A stretch of 64,000 nt of DNA, from positions 21,787,714 to 21,851,713 of the forward strand of contig OX104122.1 of NCBI GenBank assembly GCA_944474755.1, in the 5' to 3' direction. The stretch is from Limnoperna fortunei (taxonomy: Eukaryota; Mollusca; Bivalvia; Mytilida; Modiolidae). A program made the translations under genes and the position numbers. Position 1 is the stretch's first letter; each line of letters starts with the position of its first letter. Below are positions 24,102-34,552 of the stretch, piece by piece. Under the pieces are notes generated by a model, which was not told the DNA's origin, made no database searches, and was given only the letters and a program-made list of their open reading frames with translations.

Positions 24102-24366
24102 GTCACATTCACTACATGACCTATATACCAAGATTTTCTGAAAAGAATGTGCTATTTTTAGAGTGGGGTTTACCCCGGAAGCTGGTTTTCTCTTGGAAGG
24201 TTTTAAAGAGGTGATGAAATTTTGAGAGAACATAGGCCTGTCACGTACGATTCTGGATATATATGATGTCGGTCAAGTTAAACTTAAGGTAAAAGAGCTG
24301 CGCTAATTAAAAACATAACAAATTTAGTAGAACATCTTAAAGAATTGTATTAGTGTTTTCTCCCCT
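24102..24366. repeat. Dispersed direct duplication, copy 2
   Basis: Same block as 23079-23331 with a 12-bp insertion (acgtacgattct) after cctgtc and a handful of substitutions. Confidence 0.85.
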
Positions 24367-24558
24367 CAATTAAGGTATCCGGACCACAATTGACCACGTG
24401 ATCATATTTGGTGTCCCGGATGTCCATTGTTTTTCAATGGAGCAGACCTCGGTAATGTTCGGCAAACATCGGAAATACTATCTGAGTATACTAAATTTTT
24501 TTGCTCAAAACTGTTAACATTTACTCAAAGTAAAACAATATATTGAATTTGTATCATC

Positions 24559-24664
24559 AATTGGCAATATATTGCTTTAATAAAGCTATATTTCTTGGTC
24601 AAATAATAAAAAATTGGCAATATATTGCTTTAATAAAGCTATATTTCTTGGTCAAATAATAAAA
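24559..24664. repeat. Exact two-copy tandem repeat, 53-bp unit
   Basis: Units start at 24559 and 24612 with aattggcaatatattgc and end at aaataataaaa. Apparently identical, so recent. Confidence 0.9.
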
Positions 24665-25084
24665 TTTAACCATGCCATAAATTACGGGTTGCATACCTTA
24701 ATAGACCCGGGGAAACTACATACTGGAGACTACGACAAACATGATAACTTCAACTGTCTTATTGGCATTCATTGGCAGTTCCGGCGTATGATGTGTGAAC
24801 ATTTCACAACTTATTAATTATCCTAGATCCTCTGATCATTACACCGATTTTCTAAAGCGGTCACTGCTGTTGACTACTAATGTACTTAATCAAGGATTTG
24901 TTGCACCTAGATTGATGTTATAACTTCAAACGTTCCATGACTTTATTGCTACGGGACCCCCGTCTCTCAAATACGATAGAACTTTTTTGTTGAGACATAG
25001 GTAATCTTTCCTTTTCCTGGATCTTGCTTTTCTTAGACTGGACAATGAGTAACGCGACCATAGACTAATTAGAGGAAGGCAATG

Positions 25085-25190
25085 CTTATTCGCCCGGAGC
25101 ATCTGAGTGCAACCTTGGTTTTTTAGGTTCGGCTTACACACCCTTTGTTTGTGGTTTTTGTTTCCTGTTGTAAATGCTTGTCTATATCCG
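25085..25190 (+). repeat. Dispersed repeat copy, ccggag family (diverged)
   Basis: Shares with 10205-10345 the order gctta, cccggagcatctga, a ttggtttttta block and a T/G-rich trailer. Weak match. Confidence 0.3.
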
Positions 25191-26235
25191 GATTTAGAAT
25201 CTTTCCTTGACTTTAAGATCTTGTTGTTCGGTAGGTTTCCTTCTATTTTTCAACGTTTCAAATATCTAATATTAGTTGAAATATTATTAAAGTAATAAAA
25301 TATTGTTTTGTAATTATAAGTAATCATTCTTGTGTATTTTCTGAACACCACTAATGGCAACAATACAATTTCCAGTTCTAATGTTAAAACCATGAGTTAA
25401 ATTCGAAACATGTGGATTGGTACAGTTATAAGAATAACAAAGTCAGTCTATCTTAATATTTATTAAAGTAAATTAATGAAAATTATATTACTAGTAGTCA
25501 ATTGATCGATTGGTAGGTTAGCATCTAATAAGTATGTCAGTGATATCAAGTACAAGCAAAAGTTTACATACAACAAATCAATTTAGAAAATAAGACAGAA
25601 AAAAAGGTTTTTACCGCTCGCCCCGTTCATATTAGAGGAAAGATTTTAAAACTAAAGATTGATTCCTGAATCAATTTTGTCACTTATATCTCATCTATTA
25701 AAAAACACGTTTTGTCAATAAAACTTCATTTTATCAAAGTGTAAAAGACATATGTATGATCTCGTGACAAATCACAGGAATGATTTCACCTTGAGACTCG
25801 ATTACAGCAGGTGTCAATGTTTTTGCATCTAATCCAATTAAGTGGTATTCTTTATCAAAAGATTATAACAAGCCAACAAACGACTTTGTAAGAATCCCAA
25901 ATAATAGACTGAAACAGTTTACAACGAACAATTACAGTTAGTTTGGTATGTGAAAAGCAAATACTTCAAATTATTCTGTAATACTAAAACACAATATTAC
26001 ACCAAAAAAAATCATAAAATTATATACAGTTGTTCATGCGCACCTTTACTAACAAAGCAAGGAACATGCAGTACATAACAACTTCATATAAAAAATAAAG
26101 CTTTGTTTTCAATTGAGAATAAAAATAACGAAACCTTTCCTCTGATGGTGATATTTAACCAGACGCTAAAAGAACATGATATATGTTCAAAGGTCAAGAT
26201 ACTGCACAGTAAATAACTATATTTCGTGTTGCCCT
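25191..26235. other. Probable 3' UTR and downstream of the kinase gene
   Basis: AT-rich, without frames. On the minus strand the nearest AATAAA I can see after the stop is around 25458-25465, a possible but distant poly(A) signal. Confidence 0.3.
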
Positions 26236-26670
26236 TTACGAAACCTCCGTTTTTTGTTGATTTTGATATCCCCAGGTGTTCATTGTCGAGGAACCAGGTA
26301 CACTATCCTTTTTATCACTTCTAAGAACATCTTCTTGTGTGTCAACTTGCGGGAGCGATTTTTCTCTTTCAATTCTGTTCGGAAACGCGACACTATTAGT
26401 GGGATCCACTACCGTTAATGGCTGCAATTCAAAACTTTCGGCCTTCTCTCTACACCATTTACGAAGATAACTGCTAGGTTCTCTTTCAATTTCTTTGAGA
26501 AACGTCACCTGGTCAGTGGGAGGAGACAGAGCAGAATCCATTTTGATATAGTCAGACACAGTAGCATCCATTTTGAGATAGCCCCTAAACCCACAGGCAC
26601 CTTTTCGTTCATCACCCTCAGGAGAATCACCCATCTTCATATAGTTTGTTCTATTTAGATCCAAGTAATA
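26236..26670 (-). CDS. RTK terminal exon: tyrosine-rich signalling tail
   Basis: 435 bp, acceptor catttatttccag. 144 residues then TAA. Tail tyrosines at about residues 1, 2, 10 (YMKM), 31 (YLKM) and 41 (YIKM) of the exon, a further SSYLRKW, and WGYQNQ near the C-terminus. The three YxKM(G/D) sites look like an internal short repeat. The rest is acidic/basic, low in hydrophobics and probably disordered. Confidence 0.88.
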   Translation of the reverse strand, partial: YYLDLNRTNYMKMGDSPEGDERKGACGFRGYLKMDATVSDYIKMDSALSPPTDQVTFLKEIEREPSSYLRKWCREKAESFELQPLTVVDPTNSVAFPNRIEREKSLPQVDTQEDVLRSDKKDSVPGSSTMNTWGYQNQQKTEVS

Positions 26671-29600
26671 CTGGAAATAAATGTAAAATCATTGATAGAA
26701 AATGTTTAATAAAATTTCAAACAAACATGCATTGATGTCAGTATTTTATCTAATTAGATTCATAGACTCATAGGCTGGATATAAACCCATTATGTTGCTT
26801 CCTTCTGTAGGTTTGGTTGTTTGGAAAAAGAATGCTACACCTACCGGTGTACCTCCATGTATTCTAAAACCAAAACTAAACGAAAAAAGTATAATGATCA
26901 CACACATTACTAAACATAACTTCAATATCATCTTGACATCTATAATCGGCTAGTAAAAGATTACAGTGGCTAAAATATGAAACCTATTGTTATAACAAAT
27001 ATATTTATGAACCAAAAGTAAAATATTGGTGCAACTTCATTATAAACTGAACACTAAAATTACTATTTGATGAAACAAACACACTTTACTTGTAATAAAA
27101 ATAGTAAAGACATGGATATACAGCTTTTATTAATTTGATGGGAGATTTCTTTTAAAAATATATCATTTAAGACTATTCTTGAACTAACAGTGGCAACATC
27201 TCAGTGATAAAATTAATCACCTCAGTGTGCAAGCAAGAGAAGTAATTTTTCCAGTGATGCACTCTTGATGGTAATGGCATATATGCCTTTAATGTAGATG
27301 TTATGTCATATATGCCTTTCATGTGGACGTTATGACATATATGCCTTTAATGTAGATGTTATGATATATATGCCTTTAATGTTGATGTTATGACATATAT
27401 GCCTTTAATGTAGATGTTATGACATGTATGACTTTAATGTAGATATGATGGCATAAATGCCTTTAATGTAGATGTTATGTCATATATGCCTTTAATGTAG
27501 ATGTTATGTTATATATGCCTTTAATGTAGATGTTATGACATATATACCTTTAATGTAGATGTTATGACATGTATGCCTTTAATGTTGATGTTATGACATA
27601 TATGCCTTTAATGTAGATGTTATGACATATATGCCTTTAATGTAGATGTTATGGCATATATGCCTTTAATGTAGATGTTATGACATATATGCCTTAAATG
27701 TAGATGTGATGGCATAAATGCCTTTAATGTAGATGTTATGTCATATATGCCTTTAATGTAGATGTTATGTCATATATGACTTTAATGTAGATGTTATGAC
27801 ATATATACCTTTAATGTAGATGTTATGACATGTATGCCTTTAATGTAGATGTTATGACATATATGCCTTTAATGTAGATGTTATGACATATATGCCTTTA
27901 ATGTAGATGTTATGACATATATGCCTTTAATGTAGATTTTATGACATACATGTCTTTAATGTAGATGTGATGGCATAAATGCCTTTATTGTAGATGTTAT
28001 GACATATGTGCCTTTAATGTAGATGTTATGACATATATGTCTTTAATGTAGATGTTATGACATAAATGCCTTTAATGTAGATGTTATGACATATATGCCT
28101 TTAATGTAGATGTTATGACATGGTTGCCTTTATTGTGGATGTTATGACAAATATGCCTTTAATGTAGTAGTTATGACATATATGCCTTTAATGTAGATGT
28201 TATGACATACATGCCTTTAATGTAGATATTATGAGATATATGCCTTTAATGTAGATTTTATGAGATATATGCCTTTAATGTAGATGTTATGAGATATATG
28301 CCTTTAATGTAGATGTTATGAGATACATGCCTTTAATGTAGATGTTATGTCATATATGCCTTTAATGTAGATGTTATGACATATATGCTTTTAATGTAGA
28401 TGTTATGACATACATGTCTTTAATGTAGATGTTATGACATATATGACTTTAATGAAGATTTTATGACATATATGCCTTTAATGTAGATGTTATGACATAA
28501 ATGCCTTTAATGTAGATATTATGACATACATGCCTTTAATGTAGATGTTATGTCATATATGCCTTTAATGTAGATATTATGACATATATGCCTTTAATGT
28601 AGATGTTATGAGATATATGCCTTTAATGTAGATGTTATAAGATATGTTATATTTATAGCACAGTCTTCCGAGTTAGACAGATACACCTTCGAGCGCTTTA
28701 GCGCGAGAAGGTGTATTTGTCTAACGAGGAAGGCGGTGCTATAAATGATTTGTAACATGAATAAGCCCCTAGATCCCGCCCATTAATAATTGGTTATAAA
28801 TAAAGAGGGCGGTGTTTATTATGGTGCGACCGATATTCGACTAATCAAATGAAAAGCTAATATTGGAAGCTCGTGCTATCCTTTTGCAGTGAAAATCAAT
28901 AAAATTTGACATAATTAAGGCGGAGTTTTACTGTGCATTATCGGATCTAATTGTAGTTGGTTATTGCATGGCTATTTTCCCTTGAGTTTAACAGGCACAC
29001 GTGACCTTTCATGCAATATTATACAAGTGTTTTAATTTAGAGCATACCTACTCGTCGTCTCTTGTTTATTCGTAAAAAAGAACAAAGGATTCATGTTACA
29101 AATGCCTTTAATGTAGATGTTATGAGATATATGCCTTTAATGTAGATGTTACGACATATATGCCTTTAATGTAGATGTTATGACATATATGCCTTTAATG
29201 CAGATGTTATGACATACATGTCTTTAATGTAGATGTTATGACATATATGACTTGAATGTAGATTTTATGACATATATGCCTTTAATGTAGATGTTATGGC
29301 ATAAATGCCTTTAATGTAGATGTTATGACATATAGGCCTTTATTGTGGATGTTATGACAAATATGCCTTTAATGTAGATGTTATGACATATATGCCTTTA
29401 ATGTAGATGTTATGACATACATGCAAATGTAGATGTTATGGCATATATGATAAGTTAAATATTAATGATTATTATGTCTGGTTTTCCTTTTTGTTTATGT
29501 ATTTAAGTAGTTTCTTGCTTTACCTTTTGTTTGCTTTGATGATTTTGTAAAATAATAAATTACTAAATACATTCAGCAACAGTTTCAGATAATTTATCTT

Positions 29601-32600
29601 ATCTAAGCGATGAGTTGTGTCATCAATGACGTTAAAGCCGTTAGATAAAAAACAAAACTAAAACAAGAATATTGATTGTGTAACTATTTTTAAAGTCCTG
29701 TCCTACCCTTGTATACGCCTTTAATAGAAAAGAACAGAACAACATACATTACATAAAAAGTAAAATATTCATTTGTTTATAAAAAAACTGATTACGAAAT
29801 TCGCCAATAAAGAGATTTACTACACGCGTGCATACTCGTACAGTCGAGCCAATGCGATGTGACTTTTTGACATAACCGCAAAAATATAAGATTAAGTATG
29901 TGTTATTCAAAGAAAAAATTATACTTTACATTTGTAAAACCTTTAATGTTTTGACCGATTTTCTAACCACTCTGTCTTATCCACTTAAAGCCATTAATGT
30001 AACAAACTTTCTTTACATAATTATTTACACACATTTAAAGAAGCAAACTGACAAAGTATAATGCAATCCTTAATATTTCTAAATAGATTTTATGAGTTAA
30101 ACCTGCTCATACGAAACCTTTGAAAAAATTAAAATTTAATTCGCAGTCATTTTTAATCGCTTAAGTGTACTGACCTTTCGTTATTGTTTGTTTATTTGTC
30201 CCTGTATCAAATTTCTTACAAACAGAAAAAACATTAGAAAACCTTGTTACCACCAATACAAACAAGCTGATAAAAGACATTAAGTCGATGATTTAAAAAA
30301 AAAGTTAAAAATCTGGTACATTGAGATTCCTGTATTACCTGTTTTACATTCGTCTCGAGAAAATCTCCCATTAAGGACGCCAACTGCATAAAGCTGGGTC
30401 TTTCTTCCGGTTCAAGATGCCAGGTGTCTTTCATAATTGTGTACCTGCAAAGAAAAAACTTCTGAAGGCCAGCCAAAACTTCACACAGCAGTCGCAGGGC
30501 TTGCATTATGCATGGAATGTGTTACCAATCTATATATTATTTATGAATTTAAGTTCACCTAAGTGTTACGATTCATTTCTGTGTTGCTTGTGTGTTAATG
30601 TGATTTACCCAATTATCAGCAATTGTTTTGTTATATCATTGGGGATTTTTTAGATTTGTGAAACCAATACCTTTGTCACGACAATTGGATGTACTTCTCA
30701 ATAAAGGTTGGGCACACCTTGCTGGTTCGAGTACTCTTTCTTAAACTTGCAACCGCAGTGTTGGCATGCTGGTAGTTAGTAGTAAATGGCAAACAACCTA
30801 CGCAATTTGGCACTGAGGTCGCAAGACTGCTTTGTGAAATGGGGCCTGTTAATTTTCTTATTGCAGGTTTTAACAATTTGTTTTTGATAATATCACGGGC
30901 TTAGCAAACTGATACTTTCTTTGTTTAAATTTTTTCACCAACAATGCTTCTTGTTTATGCACGTTAACAATACAATCACATTATAATACAATAAATAAGT
31001 CTTGTTTGATTAGTTTTAGAAACAAGCTCAAATTTTATTCTTGCTTCATACCAAATTACAGATCACAATTGATATTGTCTTAGAATGCACATACATGTAT
31101 TTTAATTTTGCAAGGTGCTTAAGATGTCAACATATATCTCTTTCTGTGAACAAAAACAGAGAAAACATAAGCGGCAAGACAACCGGACAATACACTAATA
31201 TCACTATTTACTAAGTATTTAATACTGTTGTTTTATTATCAAATGTAATGATTGTATGGCCTAAAAGTGAAGTATATACTTGACATGGGATATGCGAACG
31301 TATTTGCCATAACTTTTCAAATTGTGTTAATAAAAAATTCACAGAGGCTGTGGTTTTTCATTGTTTTACAACAATTTAAGTCATATCATTTTATCCCCAG
31401 CAACACCGAGTGAAAAAAGAACGAAATAAATTGTCACCCCGTTGTAAAATCATGATTAATTACAACCTCCGTGAATTATTTCTATTCTAATAAGACAATT
31501 ACGGTACATTTATGATATTTACGTACCTATAGAAAACATCATTTCCGCTATAAACTGGTTGTTCTGTCAATGTAACACACAATATATAACGGATAACTAA
31601 AGCGCGTGCCGCTATAATTAAAACAATACTTCATACGCAATAGCTTTCCAGTGGGAGTTACAGTTTTTTAATTAGAACAGCCCTTCAAAACATAAATCAT
31701 TTTGTCGAGTTGTGCTCTCAAAGCCTTTAAAGATCGTCATATTAGAATATTTCCTTTCTGCTAATTTGATTATAAGGTGAAATAAAGAAGTAAGATGTTA
31801 ACACTTAAAGAAAATATTGGAAAGGGCACATTCGGTATCATAAGATTAAATAATGGCATGGTAACTATACTGTATAAATACATTTCTTGAGATGCATGTT
31901 CAGGTTTTTCCATTGTGTATCCATCTTTCAGCAAATTAAGAAATTTTTCGTTAATTTCTATGCCAGGATAGGGATTTCCGCCTACAAAAATATTGCAATA
32001 CAGATTATGGCGTCAGGAGTCATATAGTTAAAATCATGACACACTTGAATTTGAAAGGTGCAAAATTATCATAATTTAATAGCTAACCGCAAAACGGGTT
32101 TAGCATAAGAACTAATAACTTTATGAGATATTTACAATTCTTATGAACTGTAAAAACAGAATTCCCCAACGTCTAAGAATTAGAATCAGTATTTTAATCG
32201 TGAAATGAGTTAAAAGCCAAAAGCACACAAGGGCGCTTTATCTAATAACACTCCCCAAATAATCTAATTATTATTCAACTCCAACTAATACTTGTTAAGG
32301 TTCTCTAATTTGATTTTGTCCTCGGATGTAAACTGTTTCGTTGCAGTGGTAAAAGATCTTCTGAAATCCCCCTGAATAACTGCTATCGGTGTTTATCTAC
32401 TGAGAACAAACATTGACTGTTACCCCTGGTATATCTGCCAGCCACTATAACTCTAGGTGTTGTAGCAGACAAAACATTCTATAACGTACCTAATGAAAAT
32501 AATTCCCACAAGAATACACCATAGGACCACCTGAAAAATTTGTAAAACGCATATTAAACCTTTCATAAAAGAAAAGAAAAATGTGCTCCATTACTTATTT

Positions 32601-33849
32601 TTGATGGTTTGATCAACTGCAGTAATAACGTATTTGACGGATTATTCAATGGTTTTGGATCAGTTAACATGCAATGATTCAAAAGAATTTAATCGAATAA
32701 AAGACTAAAAGTACTTAAATAGATTTAAAACTCAACTTTCAGTTCTTTTGAATAGGGTTTTACGCCACGTTCAGTAATGTTTTAGCTATATCATGACGTC
32801 TGATAATCATTTCATTTGGGATACGGGTGAAATTTATGACTTTCGGTGGAAAAAACAACAGGCAATTATTATCAATTAACATTATATTCGAAGACACCTT
32901 TTATGAATTCAGGATCAAAATCATATAGCATTAGTTTTGATACAGACAATTTAGACGTCCATGTAACTAAAGATTGACTGGCATGTTTTATACCAGATGA
33001 TTTAATCATTTGTAATGTTGTGTTACTTAATTTCAATTTGCATATTTTTAATATTTGAATTTAATTTTATAATATTTCTATAAATGACTGCAAAAACCCT
33101 CTTGTAACGTATACACCTGGAAAAAGTTAAGCAGCCACTAGTTTTTTTTCAAGTCATATATATCCGACCGGTTTCATCTCTCGAAGATATTCATCTGAGA
33201 TGAAACCGGTTGGATAGAACTGTGATTAATTGATTGATGGATTTATTTATATGGTTTATTTTATGCCAAAGGTGTAATAAATAGATACTTTAGTGGATTT
33301 TTCAACATGGACGCGGTTGATCACATAAAAATATTAATTATCGAGCAGAACTGCAAGTGGCGAGACTCTGAACGGGAGGCCCGAGAGAGATTCTGGATTA
33401 AAGAGCTCTGATCTGCACACCCCAACGGAATAAACAAAAAAAGAATAAATATCATTCAAAATATAAATAATAAATTTATGAATATCAAGAAGTTAAAGAT
33501 TAGATGGTTTATACAACTGTACAGTACTCCCTTATGTAATGACTGATAGATGTGATTCGATAAAGTTCAAGATCAATAAAATCAGATCCGATTACATCAC
33601 CACCGGATGCTGATGAACCAATATCCAAATTTTATCGTTTATTATAGTTTGATATTGACACTGAAGAAGGCCATCCGTTGGTCGAAAATTTTGTCATATT
33701 TATTAATATAATTATTTTATAGTAGAAACATCTTTATATTTGTATCGTTGCATAATTCTGTAGACTTATATATTATTTTTTTTGTTTATGCTGTATCGTC
33801 ATGTTGGCGATCCGATACGTTGTAAGTATATTGGTTGGTGGCTTCCTTT

Positions 33850-33893
<44 letters not shown>

Positions 33894-34041
33894 TAAATAT
33901 ATATTACAGTATTTGAAAAATCAAAAAAGAGTATACTTTAGGTAATATCAAAATGTTTACGAATACTTGCACATCACTCTTTGAGGTATAAACACGGTGT
34001 GTGAGAGATTCTATTGCCATCCACTTTACTGGTACCAGACC
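26236..34041 (-). CDS. Receptor tyrosine kinase, PDGFR/VEGFR/KIT-like (C-terminal part, five exons)
   Basis: Membrane receptor kinase; the part in the window is the kinase C-lobe and cytoplasmic tail. Join on the minus strand: 34041-33971, 32530-32490, 31981-31882, 30444-30339, 26670-26236, about 250 residues. Read across exons it gives VPVKWMAIESL (subdomain VIII, Ile where most kinases have Pro of APE), VYTSKSDVWSYGVFLWELF (IX), SLGGNPYPG, then the helix with PEHASQEMYTIMKDTW and the invariant Arg in EERPSF (XI). The spliced codons Val, Gly and Met at the junctions all match the family. The tail has YYLDL, YMKM, YLKM and YIKM (consensus pYxxM docking for PI3-kinase p85 SH2) and WGYQNQ (pYxN, Grb2 type). 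Exons for the receptor ectodomain, membrane segment, ATP loop, catalytic HRD and DFG are not in the window. Upstream lies the satellite array. Family level is safe; the subclass is inferred. Confidence 0.9.
26746..26931 (-). CDS. Small ORF with signal-peptide-like start inside an RTK intron (doubtful)
   Basis: 61 codons on the same strand as the kinase. It starts MILKLCLVMCVIIILFSFSFG, a strong hydrophobic leader, followed by about 40 polar residues without cysteines. The end contains YESM, again of YxxM form, so a cryptic or alternative terminal exon of the kinase is an alternative, but the acceptor phase does not fit. No homology recognised; it may be chance. Confidence 0.2.
   Translation of the reverse strand: MILKLCLVMCVIIILFSFSFGFRIHGGTPVGVAFFFQTTKPTEGSNIMGLYPAYESMNLIR
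27273..28643. repeat. 29-bp minisatellite, about 47 units (intronic)
   Basis: Period 29 from successive tatgcctttaatg starts (27285, 27314 and on). Unit landmarks: acatatatgcctttaatg, tagatgttatg. Variants alternate gacat, gtcat, ggcat and gagat. In the intron between the last two kinase exons. Confidence 0.9.
28644..29098. mobile_element. Insertion splitting the 29-bp array, with a long hairpin at one end
   Basis: The array stops at 28643 and resumes at about 29099. The first 110 bp form a hairpin (28644-28696 with 28701-28757): ttatagcac with gtgctataa, agacagatacaccttc with gaaggtgtatttgtct, and the centre gcgc-ttta-gcgc. The motif atttgtaacatgaat at 28748-28762 recurs inverted at 29089-29103, the right end. 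The interior is non-coding. Best read as a non-autonomous hairpin-ended transposon. Confidence 0.75.
29099..29450. repeat. 29-bp minisatellite, second segment, about 12 units
   Basis: Continuation of the 27273-28643 array beyond the insertion, ending with a unit that has a deletion (catgcaaatgtag at about 29420). Confidence 0.88.
29451..30338 (-). other. RTK intron remainder
   Basis: AT-rich intronic sequence, nothing recognised. Confidence 0.45.
30339..30444 (-). CDS. RTK exon: YTIMKDTW to LETNVKQ
   Basis: 106 bp, acceptor tttctttgcag, donor aaacag/gtaata. Encodes subdomain XI with EERPSF. The usual Cys before Trp (CW) is Thr here (DTW). Confidence 0.92.
30445..31881 (-). other. RTK intron
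   Basis: 1.4 kb, AT-rich, no recognised repeat. Short frames here (30417-30653, 30676-30876) are not coding. Confidence 0.5.
31882..31981 (-). CDS. RTK exon: GGNPYPG to PEHASQEM
   Basis: 100 bp, acceptor tttttgtag, donor gaaat/gtattt. Encodes subdomain X, with LNLLKDGYTMEKPEHAS typical of PDGFR/KIT relatives. Confidence 0.92.
31982..32489 (-). other. RTK intron
   Basis: 508 bp, no feature recognised. Confidence 0.5.
32490..32530 (-). CDS. RTK exon: WSYGVFLWELFSL
   Basis: 41 bp, acceptor acaaatttttcag, donor ttag/gtacgt. Phase 2 in, 1 out. Small but unmistakable subdomain IX sequence. Confidence 0.92.
32756..32890 (-). mobile_element. Eroded SINE remnant
   Basis: acgccac, ttcagtaatgttttagctatatcatgacgtc corresponds to the core end of the SINE at 16036-16294, with many differences. 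In the RTK intron. Confidence 0.5.
33163..33214. other. 18-bp hairpin just upstream of the Penelope-like fragment
   Basis: tccgaccggtttcatctc (33163-33180) pairs with gagatgaaaccggttgga (33197-33214) with one mismatch, loop 16 nt. It lies about 30 bp upstream of the readable coding part of the retroelement; role unknown. Confidence 0.6.
33241..33440 (+). pseudogene. Penelope-like element, 3' end of the ORF (GIY-YIG endonuclease C-terminus)
   Basis: Frame 1 reads GLFYAKGVINRYFSGFFNM, then CKWRDSEREARERFWIKEL, a stop (TGA) and AHPNGIN. The ER(F/Y)WI..L...P.GIN block is the usual C-terminal signature of GIY-YIG domains in Penelope-like retroelements. No reverse transcriptase part is present, so this is a 5'-truncated dead copy on the opposite strand to the kinase gene, inside its intron. 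Confidence 0.65.
33560..33862 (-). repeat. Diverged inverted copy of part of the satellite unit, 3' of the Penelope-like ORF
   Basis: Read as reverse complement it follows the satellite unit through gcaacgatacaaat, the gacgatacagcataaac block, gtatcggatc and ccaac near ggttggt. The plus-strand block aaggccatccgttggtcgaaaattttgtca matches the unit's complement (ggccattcgttggtcag...tttttgaca). It stops at a TA microsatellite before the hammerhead part. Confidence 0.7.
33857..33890. repeat. (TA)n microsatellite
   Basis: About 16 TA units at the end of the inverted satellite fragment, 80 bp from the kinase exon. Confidence 0.95.
33971..34041 (-). CDS. RTK exon: end of activation segment (GLVPVKWMAIES)
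   Basis: 71 bp, acceptor gttgtatattgtag. 23 codons plus GT. To join in frame with the next exon (D-V-W) it must end ...gatgt and use the donor gcaagt, a GC-AG intron. A GT donor two bases earlier would break the frame. Confidence 0.9.
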
Positions 34042-34205
34042 CTACAATATACAACAAAATTTACTAGTGATTCATATAATCTTGATTTTTATTCTTTGTA
34101 TTTGTATTTTACTGTATTCAGTTGCATGCAATAGATTCTTTTGTTCGCAGGAGCGTATTACACAGTAAATTTGTGATGGACAGATGACATACTATCAATA
34201 GCCGT

Positions 34206-34231
34206 TATATATATATATATATATATATATA
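34206..34231. repeat. (TA)n microsatellite at the array edge
   Basis: About 13 TA units directly before the first satellite bases (tacaagtctaaaag). Confidence 0.95.
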
Positions 34232-34508
34232 CAAGTCTAAAAGATTATGCAACGATACAAATGACAGTGTTTCTTGTCAAAAATTTAGACAAAGACTGAC
34301 CAACGAATGGCCTAAGTCATTGAAAGTCAATATAAATAAATGACGTAAACAAGTCATAACATATTGATCTTAAACTTTCTCATTTCCAACTTAACCCAAA
34401 ATAGTTGCTTCCCAAGTCCGCCAGCCGCGGACGTGCCGTGCTGTTACTTGGCTTTGCTCAAATATTTCAACAAGATGTAATCAAAATTACCAAGGTGACA
34501 AATTCATT

Positions 34509-34552
34509 ACGCCAGACGCGCGTTTCGTCTACTTAAGACTCATCAGTGGCGT
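34509..34552 (-). ncRNA. Type I hammerhead ribozyme motif (model copy) and list of intact copies
   Basis: Minus-strand RNA, 44 nt: stem I ACGCCA, core CUGAUGA, stem II GUC-uuaagua-GAC, core GAAA, a minimal stem III (A-U, C-G closing a GCGC loop), cleavage triplet GUC, then UGGCGU closing stem I. Cleavage would fall after the C of GUC, between 34515 and 34514 (minus direction). Copies with all these elements start (plus low coordinate) at 34509, 35019, 36382, 37232, 42060, 43084, 43935, 45298, 48763, 49787, 50638, 52001, 52514, 53538, 55925, 61594, 62619 and 63644; each spans 44 bp. Six more keep the core with G-U wobbles or loop changes: 40981, 47684, 54902, 56945, 58992 and 59504. Very short stem III is typical of retrozyme and Penelope hammerheads, which often act as dimers or need stem I-II loop contacts. 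Confidence 0.85.

Noticed and set aside
26176..26470. Plus-strand frames of 64-80 codons
   Set aside because: Antisense shadows of the kinase tail exon.
33163..33214. Hammerhead ribozyme in the Penelope-like fragment
   Set aside because: The hairpin lacks CUGAUGA and a placed GAAA/GUC set; only a stem-loop is supported.
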